The translations under genes and the position numbers were made by a program. The notes under the pieces are model-generated. The model worked only from the letters and a program-made list of their open reading frames with translations, was not told the DNA's origin and searched no databases. A stretch of 64,000 bases of DNA from Amorphophallus konjac (taxonomy: Eukaryota; Streptophyta; Magnoliopsida; Alismatales; Araceae): assembly GCA_022559845.1 (NCBI GenBank), contig CM040118.1:161592331-161656330 (forward strand), in the 5' to 3' direction. Shown here in pieces: positions 1 to 12,359 of the stretch. Numbering within the stretch: the stretch's first letter is position 1; each line of letters opens with the position of its first letter.

Positions 1-219
1 TATTTTAAAACAAAAAAAAAGTGTGTTTTGGGTCGCATTTGCATCCTTTACCCGGTATATAAAAATGTGCTATCCGAACGTTGGGTTACGCCTAACGAGA
101 AGGCCGCACACTTGCGCGAGAGGATCCTCGGATCCCGTAACTCCGCCACCTGCCGAATATTGGGTAAGTCTAGGTTCATATTTGCTTTAGTCCGTGTACC
201 CAGTCAGTGTGTCAGTTGC

Positions 220-2415
220 ATGCCCACCGGACGAGGCACCCAATACTCGCCACCACCACCTATGGCGGATTCCCGAGCCCGTAGTTCCGATGAGCCCTCG
301 ACGGCCGAGATGTTCCGAGCCCTCATAGATCGTCTCGATACGCGTATGGATGGCCTTACTACACGTCTAGATGGCATAGGAACGCGTCTAGAAGAGAGGA
401 TGAAAGCCCTAGAGGATCGGGCCGAAGCATCGGACCAGTCCATTCAGAGTCTTGTGGGGAGAATCGTTGTTCTAGAGAGGGCCCCAATGGCAGCGCAACC
501 CGTGCCGACTAATGGCCAACATGAGCAGGTTCAACAACCTGCTACTCAAGGGGCTCAAGGGGCAAATGATAGGAGGCAACAAGTGCCCGAAGTGGCTGAT
601 TATGCTTCTGATAACGAACAAGGGGGTTATGGTCGTGACCGTCGAGCCCAACGACGGAATCGTGATGACGACGATGACGACCGCGTTCTTAGGAGCGTGC
701 GTGCGGACCCTCCCCTATTTGACGGGTCCTTGGACCCGAAGGTCTATTTAGATTAGGAGGCCGGCATGGACCGGTACTTCGAGTGGTTTGAGATGACGGA
801 CCACCGAAGAGTTCGTTACGCCAAGATGAAGTTGCAAGGATAGGCGCAAACTTATTGGACCAATGTGGAGAGCCTGTTGAAACAACGACATCAACCCCCG
901 ATCGGTACTTGGGATGACATGAAAATCAAGTTGAGGCAGAAGTACTTTCCTGCCACATGCCGCCAGCGTCTCATAGACAAATGGCAAAGTCTTACCCAAG
1001 GGAACCGATCCGTGACTGAGTACACCGCCGAGTTTGATGAGTATTATTTGCGGTGTGGAGTTACAGAAGAGAGCACTATGACCATCTCGCGCTTTCGAAG
1101 AGATCTGCGGCCTAACTATCAATATGAACTTTTCCGCCGCAATGTGACCACTTTGGAACAAGCGTACCAGGTTGCTCTCGAGTTGGAGCAATTCGAGGCC
1201 GAGTTCGAGCCTACCCATCGGTTGGGCCCCTTCCCTCTACGTAGTGTCGAGCCCCGTGGCTCTTCAGGCACATATCCTCTGAGGGCCCCCATGGCTCGTC
1301 CTCAGGAGCCCGCTCGTCAGGAGCCGTTCGCCCCTAGGCCTCGCCCTCCACCTCCGAGGGACTTTCCTCGTCCCCAACCTTCGGCACACATAGCCCGTCC
1401 GTCGGCACCCGCATCTCTTGCCCGTCCCTTATTGTCTTCACCCCCTATCCGTCGAGAGGATAAAGGTAAGGGACCTTTGATTGGGGAGCCTAGTGGATCA
1501 CAACAGCACTGTTTTCGCTACAATGGGTTTGGCCATTTTGCCAACCAGTATCTCACGCGTCAATCTCTAGTCATTGGGGACACACAGGTCGGAAACACCT
1601 CATCTTCCGAGCTTGTGGCAGTCAGCTATGAGGCGGATCAAGAATTAGCTGACGAATTCTTTGAGAATGATGGTCAATTGGTTCATCATCTCGATGATGC
1701 CCAGATAGCGGTCGTCAGGTGCATTCTCACCCAGCCACAGGCCAGTGATGACTGGCGTCGGACCACCATATTCCATACATACTGTAGGCTGGGCGGGACA
1801 ATTTGTAAGGTGATTATCGATAGTGGGAGTTGTATCAATGCAATCTCCACGGGCACTGTCTCTCGACTTGGTCTTACCCCCGTGGACCATCCTTGCCCCT
1901 ATCGAGTATCATGGGTGGATTCCACCTCCATTCCGATCAGGCTGCGGTGTTTGGTCCCACTGCAGTTCCATGCCTACTGTGACGAGATCTGGTATGATGT
2001 CCTTCCCATGGAGGTAGGCAGTATTATTCTTGGTAGGCCGTGGTTATTTGATCGGGATACCACACTCCATAGCCGGTCGAACACTTGTACCTTCGACCAT
2101 GGTGGCCAGCGGATTACCCTCCACCCCTCTCAGCCCAAGAGGCCTTCAGTTAGGGGTCCTACTGGTCCTAGTACTCCGGAGCCTTCCGTCCCTGGACCCA
2201 GTACCCCATCCCCAGCTAGGGCCATGATCGTTACATCGAGCACAGGCGAGCCCTCGACTAGGAGGTTGATGATGATTAGCTCCCGAGAGATGGAGCGGGA
2301 GGCTAGTAGGGGCTGCCCTGTGTTTGCCATTACAGTCCGAGAGGTAGAGCAAAAGTCCGAGGGTGAGCTCCCACCCGATGTCATTCCCATCCTGCAGGAG
2401 TTTGCTGATATATAA
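220..2415 (+). pseudogene. Chromovirus Gag and aspartic protease region
   Basis: The ATG at 220 is the first in-frame start before a Gag-like coiled region. In-frame stops at 754 (TAG) and 841 (TAG) break it. The Gag core, with the usual WxxMKxxLRxKYFP-type segment, lies at about 865-1230, followed by a proline/arginine-rich stretch. The zinc knuckle at 1510-1551 should be C-x2-C-x4-H-x4-C, but the second and third cysteines are tyrosines (codons 1519 and 1549), so zinc binding is lost. The protease active site is Asp-Ser-Gly at 1819. A stop at 2413 separates this part from the reverse transcriptase in the same frame. Confidence 0.88.
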
Positions 2416-2445
2416 ACCGAGGAGCTTCCCGAGGGACTCCCACCT

Positions 2446-3066
2446 ATGCGGGATATTCAGCATGCCATCGATCTGATTCCGGACTCCTCATTGCCCAATC
2501 TCCCCCACTATCGCATGAGTCCCACGGAACATGCCGAGCTAAAGCGGCAGGTCGATGAGCTGATGCAGAGATGGTCTGTTCGGGACAGCATGAGTCCGTG
2601 TGTTGTTCCCACATTACTCGCCCCAAAGAAGAATGGCACGTGGAGAATGTGTATTGATAGTCGTGTCATCAACAAGATCACCGTGAATTACAGGTTCCCT
2701 ATTCCCCGCCTAGATGATATGCTTGACATGATGGCAGGTGCCACTATCTTTTCGAAGATCGATCTTAAGAGTGGCTACCATCAGGTGAGGATTAGGCCAG
2801 GTGATGAGTGGAAGACCACATTTAAGACAAAGGATGGTCTATATGAGTGGTTGGTTATGCCATTTGGGTTGACCACTGCCCCTAGCACCTTCATGCGACT
2901 CATGACTCAGGTCCTTCGACCATTCATTGGAGTCTTTGTGGTCGTTTATTTCGATGATATCCTTATCTACAGTCGCACTAAAGAAGACCACTTGGACCAT
3001 CTTCGGTAGGTCTGCCTACTCTTGAGGCGAGAGCAGTTGTTTGCCAACCCATAGAAGTGTGCCTTC
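2446..3066 (+). pseudogene. Chromovirus reverse transcriptase domain
   Basis: The translation shows the conserved plant gypsy order: the [11 protein letters not shown] segment, [13 protein letters not shown], and the catalytic YFDD box at 2947-2958. All catalytic aspartates are kept. Stops at 3007 and 3052 fall just after the YFDD box, before the conserved KCAF segment leading into RNase H. The RT would make cDNA from the element's RNA in virus-like particles. Here it survives only as part of a broken polyprotein. Confidence 0.9.
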
Positions 3067-4134
3067 ATGACTTCTCAGCTTACCTGCTTGGGTTTTATTG
3101 TGTCTAGTACCGGGGTCTCCGCTGATCCGGAGAAGGTCCGGGCCATTGTTGAGTGGCCGGAACCCCGCACGATCCATGATGTCCGCAGTTTTCATGGCCT
3201 CGCGACGTTCTATCGTCGTTTCATCCGCGGATTTAGCTCCATCACTGCCCCGATCACGGACTGCATTAGGAAGGGCACGTTTGTATGGACAAAGGCCGCT
3301 ACTGCTGCCTTCAAGGACATCAAGGAGTGCATGACCCAGACACCGGTCCTTCGATTGCCAGATTTCTCGAAGGTGTTTGAGGTCTCTTGCGATGCGTCGG
3401 GTGTAGGGATTGGAGGAGTGTTGAGTCAGGAGACCCACCCGGTCGCATACTTCAGCGAGAAGCTGAATGACGCGAAACTGCGATACTCCACTTATGATAA
3501 AGAATTCTATGCAGTTGTTCAGGCTCTTAGGCATTGGAGGCACTATCTATTACATCAGGAGTTTGTCTTGTACTCCGATCATGAGGCCTTGAGGTTCCTC
3601 CATGCCCAAAAGAAGCTTAATGCGCGTCACAGCAGATGGGTTGAGTATCTCCAACAGTTCACATTTGTGCTCAAGCACAAGGCTAGAGTGGAGAACAAGG
3701 TGACTGATGCCTTGAGTCGGCGTGCATGTTTGCTGACTACCATGAGTGCCGAGGTCATAGGGTTAGAGATAATGAGAGAGGCTTATGTTGATTGTCCTGA
3801 CTTCGGTCAGATCTATGCCACTCTCCAGGCCGGACCCTCGAGAGACCATGATGACTATGTGCTTCAGGAGGGTTACCTCTTTCGAGGAGGTAGGCTTTGT
3901 GTTCCCCGAACTTCGGTTCGTGACTTCTTAGTCTGGGAACTACATGCGGGAGGTCTAGCCGGCCACTTTGGTCGGAACAAGACTATCGAGGCTGTTGAGC
4001 ACAAATTTTATTGGCCGAGCTTGAAGCGTGATGTTGCTCACATTGTGGCCCAGTGCCGTACATGTGCTACGGCCAAAATGAAGAAGCATAGCTCGGGCCT
4101 TTATACGCCTCTTCCCGTGCCTGATGCTCCATGA
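3067..4134 (+). pseudogene. Chromovirus RT thumb, RNase H and integrase zinc-binding domain
   Basis: This open segment begins in the RT thumb and continues through the RNase H domain. The first RNase H aspartate is at 3391 (CDASG context), and the segment ending TDALSRR marks the end of that domain. The integrase HHCC zinc-binding module follows: histidines at 3943 and 3964, cysteines at 4054 and 4063. A TGA at 4132 sits where tryptophan is normally found (ending PDAP-W), so a G-to-A change of TGG explains it. It would have been cut from the polyprotein by the element's protease. Confidence 0.88.
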
Positions 4135-5379
4135 CATGATGTTAGCATGGATTTTGTTTTGGGATTGTCACGTACCTCTAGGAAGCATGATTCGGTCTAT
4201 GTGGTGGTTGACCGGTTCTCGAAGATGGCCCTTTTCATTCCCTGCTCAAAGACTTCGGATGCTTCGAGGGTAGCCCGCATTTTCCTTACTCATGTGGTGT
4301 GCAAGTTTGGGTTGTCTCGCACCATAGTGTCTGACCGTGATGTTAGGTTCACCAGTTATTTTTGGAAGACACTGTAGCATATGTTGGGTACTCACCTCAA
4401 GTTTTTCACTGCATATCATCCCCAGACAGATGGTCAGACCGAGGTGGTCAATAGGAGTCTGGGTGACCTTTTGAGGTGTCTTGTCAGGGACCGTGTCGGT
4501 GATTGAGATCTCATATTACCACTGGCAGAGTTTACATATAATGATTCGGTAAATAGGTCTACAGGTATGAGTCCATTCGAGATTGTCACAGGTCGTAGGC
4601 CTAGGAAGACAGTGGATCTTGTCCCCATGCCCATTCATGCACGAGTGTCAGAGTCTGCCGAGCCATTTGCTAGGCATGTTAGGAGTCTGCATGGCGACAT
4701 CCGTCGTCACATTGAGGCCAGCAATGCACGGTACAAGGAGTTAGCCGATGCCCATAGACACCACCGGGAGTTCCACGAGGGTGATTATGTCATGATCAGG
4801 GTAAGACCTGAACGGTTTTCCTCTGGAACCGTAAAGAAATTGTAAGCTCGCGGAGCCGGTCCATTTAGAGTGTTGAAACGCGTTGGGTCCAATGCGTATG
4901 TTGTGGACCTGCCCGAGTAATATGGTATAAGCCCTACTTTCAATGTGTTGGATCTAGTTGCCTATAGGGACCCAGCGGTGATCCCTAGTGAGCCTTTCGA
5001 GCCATCTCCTCCCATTGAGAGTGACCCCACACCTGAGTGTCCACCACCAGCCTCATTTTCACGGCAGCGAGAGCATATAGATCATATACTGGATGAGCAG
5101 GTAACTGTTACCAGGAGTGGATCCTACCCGCGCTACCTAGTGCGATGGAGAGGGCGACCCGCCACTGAGGATGCTTGGATCACCCGGGCAGAGTTGCAGC
5201 GGATAGATCCGGACCTACTGGAGCGCTACCAAAGCGATGCAGACCCTTACTCGACAGGGTCGAGTTTCTCCCACCCGGGGAGAATTGGTGCGGACACCAG
5301 AGCTATCGAGAGACACGGTACGGCGAGCCGTCGGTATCGTACGAGCAGCACCACTCGAGCTACTTCGGCTTCCCTCTGA
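4135..5379 (+). pseudogene. Chromovirus integrase core and chromodomain
   Basis: The catalytic DD35E residues are in place: Asp 4150, Asp 4333 and Glu 4441, the last two exactly 36 codons apart. Stops at 4375 and 4504 interrupt the core, and stops at 4843 and 4918 interrupt the C-terminal GPF/Y region. A chromodomain at about 5074-5235 (HIDHILDE start, YLVRWRG core, DAWI motif) closes the protein before the natural stop at 5377. In chromoviruses this domain is thought to steer integration towards methylated-histone chromatin. Conserved residues outside the stops suggest a relatively recent loss. Confidence 0.88.
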
Positions 5380-7592
5380 CTCGGAGACAGTCTGGAGTCT
5401 CCGCTCTGAGTCCTTATATTTATATTATTTATTGGGATTTTATTTGTGTGTAATGTGTGTTTATTTGGTTTTATTTGGATTGTAATAAGTATAGTAGATT
5501 GGGTTTATTTGTAAAATGGGACCACCTGGGTCCCCGGGCCCCCCATCCCTTCTCCCATTGATCCACCTCAGCTCTTGGGTCCATGTGGGGTCAGGTCAGT
5601 CAACCCTCCAAGGTGGGCTTCTAGAAGAGTTGGACCAAGGGGGGACAAAGGGTAACAAAATTCAAAAATGGGAACCTACAAGTCAAGGGGGCGCCCCATG
5701 TATATCATATTATATTAGGCTTGTAATTTTATTTTATTTGGTTCCAAACCACATGGGAGAAATAAATTTGAACTCCCCCATTTACCCCTCCCCAATTCTA
5801 GATCTAGGGTTAGAACTAGTCTTTTTGCATTTTCTATAAGACCCGTGTATTTCCATTTTGATTGGAATTAATGCATAAAATTTGGTGAAAATCTTGGAGC
5901 TCCAAGCTTGGTGCGCCCCTCTCTCCTCCTCTGTCCCCCTTCTTGCAGCTGGGAAGACCGTGTTTCTGAGGTGAGACGCCTCTTCTATCAGTTCGTGAGA
6001 TCGCCATCGCCGCCGTCACCACCATCGTGCCGCTGTTGCACCACCACCACCGTCGCCGGAGTTCTGTCCACCCAGGACAGTCAGCTCTTCCCAGAATTTC
6101 TGCTCTCAACCACGAGATCTGTTGGGTTCCAAACTTTCAGGGTGACTTCTAGAGGTCCAACCCACGTCCTAGAAAAATTAGTGGAATTTCTAGCCTTCAT
6201 TTTCCATTTTTCCCATCTTGTGTTTCCCCACCCTCCAGATCTGCCTGAGTTATGTCTTCTATCACAGCAACCTGGTAGTTCGACCATGAACCCACCTTCC
6301 CCATGTCTGAACGAGTTATAATTTTTATCGGGGATTCTGTCCATCCAAGCCCTCTTCCGTGAATTTTTTTGAGATTTATAGATCTCGTTTACATTTTCTT
6401 GAAATCTCTGTCAACTCCCAACTCAGTTCTGTTTGCCACTGTCCAGATCCGACCACCCAGTGTTAGAAAATAATTTTCCCCAACTAAACCTCCACCAAAA
6501 ATTACAAAAAAAATATCCCCGTCTTCCCCTCTTTCACCTCTCCAACTTTCATGAAGAACTCAACCCCTGGATCCGACGTTTGAGTCACGGTCAACGCCAA
6601 CTCTCAGGAAATTCCACTTCTGCCCGGCCAGATCTGAGACAGAGATCAGTCAGGTTCTAAATCCTGCCATCAAGAGTGTGGTCCCGACGAAATTCCTGAA
6701 ACCACAGAGGGTCGAAGGATTTCGAGTCAGCTTTCCAACGACGCCGGTTTCGCGTCGATCCGACGTCGGTGCTGGTCGCAGCGAGCTTTGTCGCCAGAGC
6801 ACGTGGGTCTGAAGCAGAGTTTCAGATCCGTGGGCAGCAGCTCCAACACTTAGAGATCGGAGCCGATCGGTCACCTCCCGGAGTTCCAGTCCGGCCGCCG
6901 TCCAAGGGATCGCCCCTCCAGGTGTCCCCTTCGCAACGGGACCCGCCCCGCCAGATCCGGAGGCCCGAGCAGTCGTGGGCCCCGCAGACCCGCCGAGCGC
7001 GCCGTCCAGACAGCACCAAGTTGCGGCTTTCGGCACCGTCGGAGCGACCCCAAGATGCTGCCCGTCAACCCAAATCCCGACACTCCTGGGTCCCACATGT
7101 GACCTGTTACCTCCCTGCGTGGAGTGGGTCAAAATTTTTTACCACAGTGAAAATTGTTAACCAGGAGTGTGGATTTGGCCGGGGTTGTCTTCCCCACGCC
7201 GGGTGCGTGGAGGTAACGGTCTTAACTTCTCGGCATTACACTTGCTTAGTTAGTATATGATCATGTGCCGCTGCTGAGTGCGTTAGGAACCTAGCTCGTG
7301 AGTACATGTCACCGCTGTGAGTAAGAGAGTGATCCGTCCCGTGACTCGGTCCAAGCACGGAAGTGAGTCGACCACCCTTGACTCTGCCGGTTTCTCAACC
7401 GCGCGGATCCACGCTTTCCCTCGCTTGGGACGACGAGTGAGCTTGCATTTCTGTTAGCGACGTATAGCCCATAGGAACTCTTAGTGTCGGGCCAAGGTGT
7501 CTCTAGTATTCGCGGGTCGCTGGTCGCGTCTCCATCTAGAGTCCGAGATTCGCATCACTTGGAGTCGGTCCCTCTGTCCGTCCCGCATCACA
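5380..7592 (+). repeat. Probable 3' untranslated region and 3' LTR of the chromovirus
   Basis: This 2.2-kb stretch holds no plausible gene. Open frames within it are short, low-complexity or proline/serine-rich on both strands. It ends at GCATCACA near 7592, a plausible LTR terminus (..CA). The start could not be fixed: TG dinucleotides around 5500-5520 are candidates, but no convincing polypurine tract is visible. The 5' copy is outside the window, so the ends cannot be checked by alignment here. Confidence 0.5.
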
Positions 7593-8330
7593 ATGGGTAT
7601 GCAATTTTCTTCTTCATTTGATTTTCTGGTATTCATGGAAAATGATGTTCATAAAATTTCCAAAGAAGGGAATATGAGGATTTCTGCTATGTAAGGATTT
7701 CTAGGATTAACGAATCTTGTGTGTCCTTCCCTAGTAAGATTTTTACAGAAACATTTCAAAATATTACACATTATCTCTATTCTCTAAAAAAAAATTGGTG
7801 TCTGCATTGTTTGAACTATATCATATATGCAGATCTATTGCATTTGTCTCTTGATGAAGGCTGTATATATTAAATATATCAATGCATATGTAATTTTTTT
7901 GTTCATTTGAAGTTCTGATATGCATGGAAATGAGGTTCATAAAATTCCCAATGAAGACAACCTGAGATTTGCTAGTATGCATAGATTTCTTCGTATTTTG
8001 AGATCTCCTATTTGTTGTTAACATAATTTTTCATTTAACATTGTCAATGGCTCTAATTGAATTATCTAGGATCATAGCATCCTATGTGCATGGGAATTAT
8101 GTTCATTTGATTTTCTGCAGTGAAAGTGTTCATTTGATTTTCTGTCGTGTATTTGTTTATTTGATTTTAAATATATGATTGGATATGCAGTTTATTTGTT
8201 TATTTCATTTTCTGGTATGCATGTGGGTTATGTTCATTCCAAAGAAGGCAATCTTAGATTTTATGGTATACATAGAAATGATGTTTAGATAGGGTCATAG
8301 TAAATAGCATGCCGAACACAGGTCCGGCCT
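7593..8330. repeat. Three diverged copies of a ~110-bp AT-rich motif
   Basis: A motif with TTTGATTTTCTGGTAT-CATGGAAATGA, GTTCATAAAATT and AAAGAAGG-AAT recurs at about 7590-7700, 7885-7995 and 8180-8290, spaced roughly 290-300 bp. Copies differ by many substitutions. No coding sequence is seen. It may be intron or intergenic filler amplified by tandem duplication. Confidence 0.5.
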
Positions 8331-8340
8331 CAATTTTTCA

Positions 8341-8841
8341 ACCTCCCACTTGAAGCATAGGCTTGGTTTCTATAAGTCTTTCTATGTGATAGCCAACTCG
8401 CTGGTGTGCGACAGGGGTATGCTAACACCGGTAGCTTCCTTGCACCGTACCGAGGAGAGTGTTACCATATTTCACAATATTGAGGCCGTGGCAACGGAGG
8501 TTATCAAAACTTGTGAAACAAGTTCAACCATCACCATGCTCAGATGAGGAATGTCATGGAGCGAGCATTTTGGGATAGTAAAGATGCGATTGGCAACACT
8601 AAAGGGGAGGAATATATATCTATACAACACTCAAATACTTATTGTCGTTGCATGTTGCGTCATCCACAACTTCATTCGTCGAGAGCATGAGGAGAACTAC
8701 TACTTTTTAAATGCCCTGGATGACGTTAACGATGCAAGTGATGTCAATGTTGACCCCAACGTGCCTGTGACATCACGTGACATCCATGAGGGAGAGTTGC
8801 TTAGAGACACCATTGCTACGCAACTATGTCATCATAACTAA
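8341..8841 (+). pseudogene. PIF/Harbinger-type transposase (ALP1-like nuclease) remnant
   Basis: The first part (8350-8547) resembles the N-terminal region of plant Harbinger transposase/ALP1-like proteins, which have a conserved EE..IF segment followed by a SGETISR-like motif. The last part (8540-8841) matches their C-terminus: a MRNVMERAF segment, then a VVACCVIHNFIRR-type motif. A frameshift near 8575 separates MRNVMERAFWD from the next in-frame block. The central DDE catalytic region expected between the two blocks is missing, so this is an internally deleted copy. Family assignment rests on motif recognition by eye. Confidence 0.65.
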
Positions 8842-9420
8842 ATAATTTGAAGCACATTTCTTTCTCATTTTGGGATTTGTAGTGGTTCTATTTGTTTTGT
8901 GCCAGACTATGTATTCATCGAGTATTTGTTTGGTTCCTATGTGTAAACAATTGCTTTCCATATGTGATAATTGCCATGCAGTCTAGATTGTGCTTTCTTT
9001 TCACAATGCATAGTGGTGTCTTAATTCAGGACTATACTTGTACTTCGTGTTTTTTTTCTTATCTGTGTTTGGTTGCAGGTCTTCTCCTAATACACCCCTA
9101 CATAGGTCTCCATGTTTGTTGCCCCTAGCGTATCCTCAATTGTCATTTGTGTTCATGGATGAGTGTCATAGATGACATGGCAATGCAACTCCACCACAGA
9201 CATATGCCGCATGATCTTTGAGTCATTACATCGGACGAGGTGGCATCGTGTGTTGACTTAGTAGGTAGTGAGGAAATGATGAGTGGATTTTTTGACTTTC
9301 TTTGATGGCTGGCTGTCCACACGTGACAACCGCATCTTAGAAGATGATATCACATCTTGGTTGAATCCAGCCTGAGCCCACTCTAGCTAAAATACGTCTA
9401 ATAAACTGGACGATTAAATG
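8842..9420. other. No gene recognised
   Basis: AT-rich sequence after the Harbinger remnant. It may be the rest of that transposon. No ORF with recognisable motifs was found on either strand. Confidence 0.5.
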
Positions 9421-9429
9421 CTATGCGCT

Positions 9430-9690
9430 CTTACTTTGGTAAATTACTATGACAACTACCTCTTGTTAAGGATGACGGGGATTTCAATTCCATTGACTCT
9501 GGAACTCTACAAAGGTATGTCGTCATCCAATTAATACTCTTTAATCACATATTGTATGTTGATATTTTGGTAATTTACTATGGCAATTGCATCTTATTCA
9601 GGGCGATGGGAATTTCAAGTGCATTTAATCTAAAGCTCTATAAAGGTTAGTCATTCTCCAACTGATCAAAGTCTGCTAACTGGATCTTGA
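9430..9690. repeat. Two diverged ~130-bp tandem copies
   Basis: The segment GGTAA(A/T)TTACTATG at 9439 recurs at 9569. Similarity continues through GG(G)GATTTCAA..CATT and CTCTA(C/T)AAAGGT, giving a period of 130 bp. No coding potential is visible. Confidence 0.5.
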
Positions 9691-9955
9691 CATCTCTTGT
9701 GAGGGGTACCCAACGGATGCATATCTGAAGGAGGAAGGCAAGTCCCTTGTAGTTATGGTCTTGACTTTCTAACCTAGGAGGGATGCCAAGATTGGAATTG
9801 GAATCAAAGATATCAAGGTATTCACTATTACAGTTGTCTCTTTGGGTGATAGCTTGTTTTAATTGATATCTGTCATATTGCTTTTATATAAACCTAGGTA
9901 ATTTGTTGATTACTTTTGTATATTCTATCAGTAAAATCAAATATAACATAGTAGC

Positions 9956-10035
9956 TATGTTCACATAGCCGGCTATGTGAACATAACAGTAGCCGGCTAT
10001 GTGAACATAACATAGCAGCTATGATCACATAGCCG
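9956..10035. repeat. 30-bp perfect palindrome with 24-bp direct repeat
   Basis: Positions 9956-9985 read the same on both strands, with the centre between 9970 and 9971 (GCC|GGC). The right arm is repeated with a 24-bp period (9967-9988 and 9991-10012). A third, imperfect and inverted copy follows up to about 10035. Together they can form a cruciform or hairpin. Confidence 0.85.
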
Positions 10036-10039
10036 GTAA

Positions 10040-11289
10040 CATTTCTAAAATTCTTCATGAATTTCTTATGAGAATTTTATTTTCCATAATGGATATCCTC
10101 TTATTTCTGCAGATGCTTGCGAAGGTTTGATTCTGAGTTCTGGTTCAATGGGGGGACATATGGCTTTCAACCATTGTACACTCCAGCTTTGAATCATAAT
10201 ACAGAACTTCCACAACTTGATTCTCAAAGCATCACAATGTTGTCTTATATTCTATATCGATCATGAAAAACTTTGGTGCATCATGTTATATACTGATAGA
10301 AATTTATAAACTTTCTATTAGTAGGGGGGGGGGTAAATAATTTGTTTGTTAGATTGGGTCTGTGCCTGGCAGCTTATTATATATGGTGGCTGGATGTTGA
10401 AAGGGAACTATGGTCTTCAGTGTGTTGTTTTACTTCTGATACATATCTTTCCTCTCGTTTCTTTTTTTAGTATAGTATATTGATAAAATTTATCCTTCAT
10501 TTTGTATGCAGGTAACTCATATTTCTGTGTGGTGTGGTCGCAGAAGACGCAATGAAGAAGTTTTTTTTTTTGTAGGGGGGGGGGGAGGTCACCTAAGTGA
10601 AAATTTTGTTGACAATGGAATAGTTTGTTGTTTTTTTTTTGTTGGATGTTAGATTATGGAAAGTCTTGTATCATATTAAAAAAGAACTCAATAAGAACAA
10701 CATTATATCAGATTTCTTGAAATTTTATATGAACTGCATTAATACATGTATCTCATGCTTGTAAGTTGGCCATGATATGTCATGAACAATATGGCATTAT
10801 TTCCCAGCAAAGATTAACAAATTATATGTGCAAAGTCTTTCCAAATGAATTGTTTTGAATGAACAGAGAATTTTATGACATTTTCATATCTATTACTTCT
10901 CTAAGATGATCAAGTTTTTTTTTTATCTGAAGAGAAATCGGCCTACACCGGCGCATTTTGCTCAACCATCTATATAGCATGTTCGGCAGTGTATTTTTAT
11001 ATACATATCCATGGAAAGATGGCCACCATTGTCTTTGTTGTCTTTCAAAAATACTGCAATGAAAGGAGGGGCAACTTTGACAGCAAGGGAGGGGTAATTT
11101 TGGTAAACCATGCATTAATTTACGTGGACTAAGTCAAAACCAACCAAATTACATGGATTTATCCAGTTAACCCAGTTGCATTTTTAAACATAACCCACTT
11201 GCTATCAAAGCAAAATGGGATAAAAGTGGGCTAAGTTAACTCACTTAAAATAAAACGGGATAAACATAAGTAGCTACCAAAGCGGGGCT
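10040..11289. other. AT-rich filler; possible right end of the Harbinger element near 11286
   Basis: No gene is seen. Homopolymer runs (G at about 10323 and 10577, T at several places) are prominent. The last bases, GCTACCAAAGCGGGGC followed by TAA, look like a PIF/Harbinger right terminus with its 3-bp TWA target site. No matching left end was found, so this is only a suggestion. Confidence 0.35.
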
Positions 11290-12235
11290 AAAAGATTTAT
11301 GGAATTAGGGTTTTACCAAAGGCCACTAGGTTAGGCAAGAAACCCTATAGTTTGAGGATGTGAGTGTAATTTTGTAGAAGTCGTAGGCGCTTTTGGAGTG
11401 TCGGGAGATTTCCTGGACTCCAGGGGTATTTTGACAATTCCGAATTTCTAGAAATATATTGGTAATTTACCAAGCCAGGGGTACTTCTGGAATTTCTGGG
11501 TTGCAGGGAGAGAATGGTAAAATCTTTGACTTCCAAGGGCACTGAGGCCATTTTTGAAAAATTTAGGGGTTATTTAACCATTTCTGGACTGCAAGGATAT
11601 TTTGGTAATTTTACCAGACCCAGAATAGGCCTAGGATTTAAGATGACATTTAGGTGACAAAGTGGTTTGACAAAGCCCCTGAGTAAAGGAACGAAGCTGG
11701 GCTTCATGGAAGGCACGCAAACGTTCATTTTCGGGAAAAAGGGGTATATGCACAATTTTTTGAAAAGTCACGGCTCATTTGTAATTTTTTTGACCAACAC
11801 ACAAAAGAACAACGAAGCGCATTCATATGAGAGTACAAAGTTGTTGGCGAGTTGTCGACTGTGCAAAAGAAAGGGATCTCCGCACTGACGCGGGATATAG
11901 GGGCATAACCCCAATTACAAAAGGTTGCAGGGTAAAATTGCAAACAACATGACTTAAATTTTCTACAGTCCCAGGAGGAGCATTTCTGTAATTCCTAATT
12001 ATCTGGAAGGAATTATATAATTTGGCCATCCAGGACCCATGAAAACTTACAAATATAGCCTCCAAGGGCACAATTACACACATAGCCTCCAAGGGCACAA
12101 CTACAGGGCCCGGGGTATCACATACCCTTAGTGGGTCAGACAACAAACAATGCTCCTCGCGCTGTGTTGCTCTATCTCCATGAGTCTTCACAAGTCCGTA
12201 TGTGTGTGTTTGTTCTTCCTTGGACCCCCGGGGGT

Positions 12236-12245
12236 GCATTTATAG
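12236..12245 (-). promoter_or_regulatory. LTR TATA box in the gag-pol direction
   Basis: The minus strand reads CTATAAATGC. The same site is conserved in the other LTR at about 31751-31760. Its position, about 880 bp into the LTR, fits a U3/R border from which the genomic RNA would start. Confidence 0.55.
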
Positions 12246-12359
12246 AAAGTGAGAAGCCAACGGGGTTGATTGACCCCGTACAAGGTAAACAGGATTCGAA
12301 ATGACCTCGGAAGGGTCTTTTTTCCCTCTTTTTTCTCACAAGAGAGAGAGGAGGGTGGC

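Larger units (their letters stand above)
1..7592 (+). mobile_element. Ty3/gypsy chromovirus (Tekay/Del-like), decayed; 5' LTR outside window
   Basis: Domains run in the order Gag, aspartic protease, reverse transcriptase, RNase H, integrase, chromodomain. This order plus a terminal chromodomain defines plant chromoviruses; the sequence style best fits the Tekay/Del clade. Everything from 220 to 5379 stays in one reading frame, broken only by stop codons at 754, 841, 2413, 3007, 3052, 4132, 4375, 4504, 4843 and 4918. The 5' LTR must lie left of position 1. The 3' LTR probably ends near 7592 at ...GCATCACA, but its start was not resolved. The element cannot encode a working polyprotein but shows no frameshift, so decay was by point mutation. 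Confidence 0.9.

Noticed and set aside
6769..7260. 163-codon plus frame and overlapping minus frames
   Set aside because: GC-rich LTR-like sequence open in several frames; no motif and no conserved partner.
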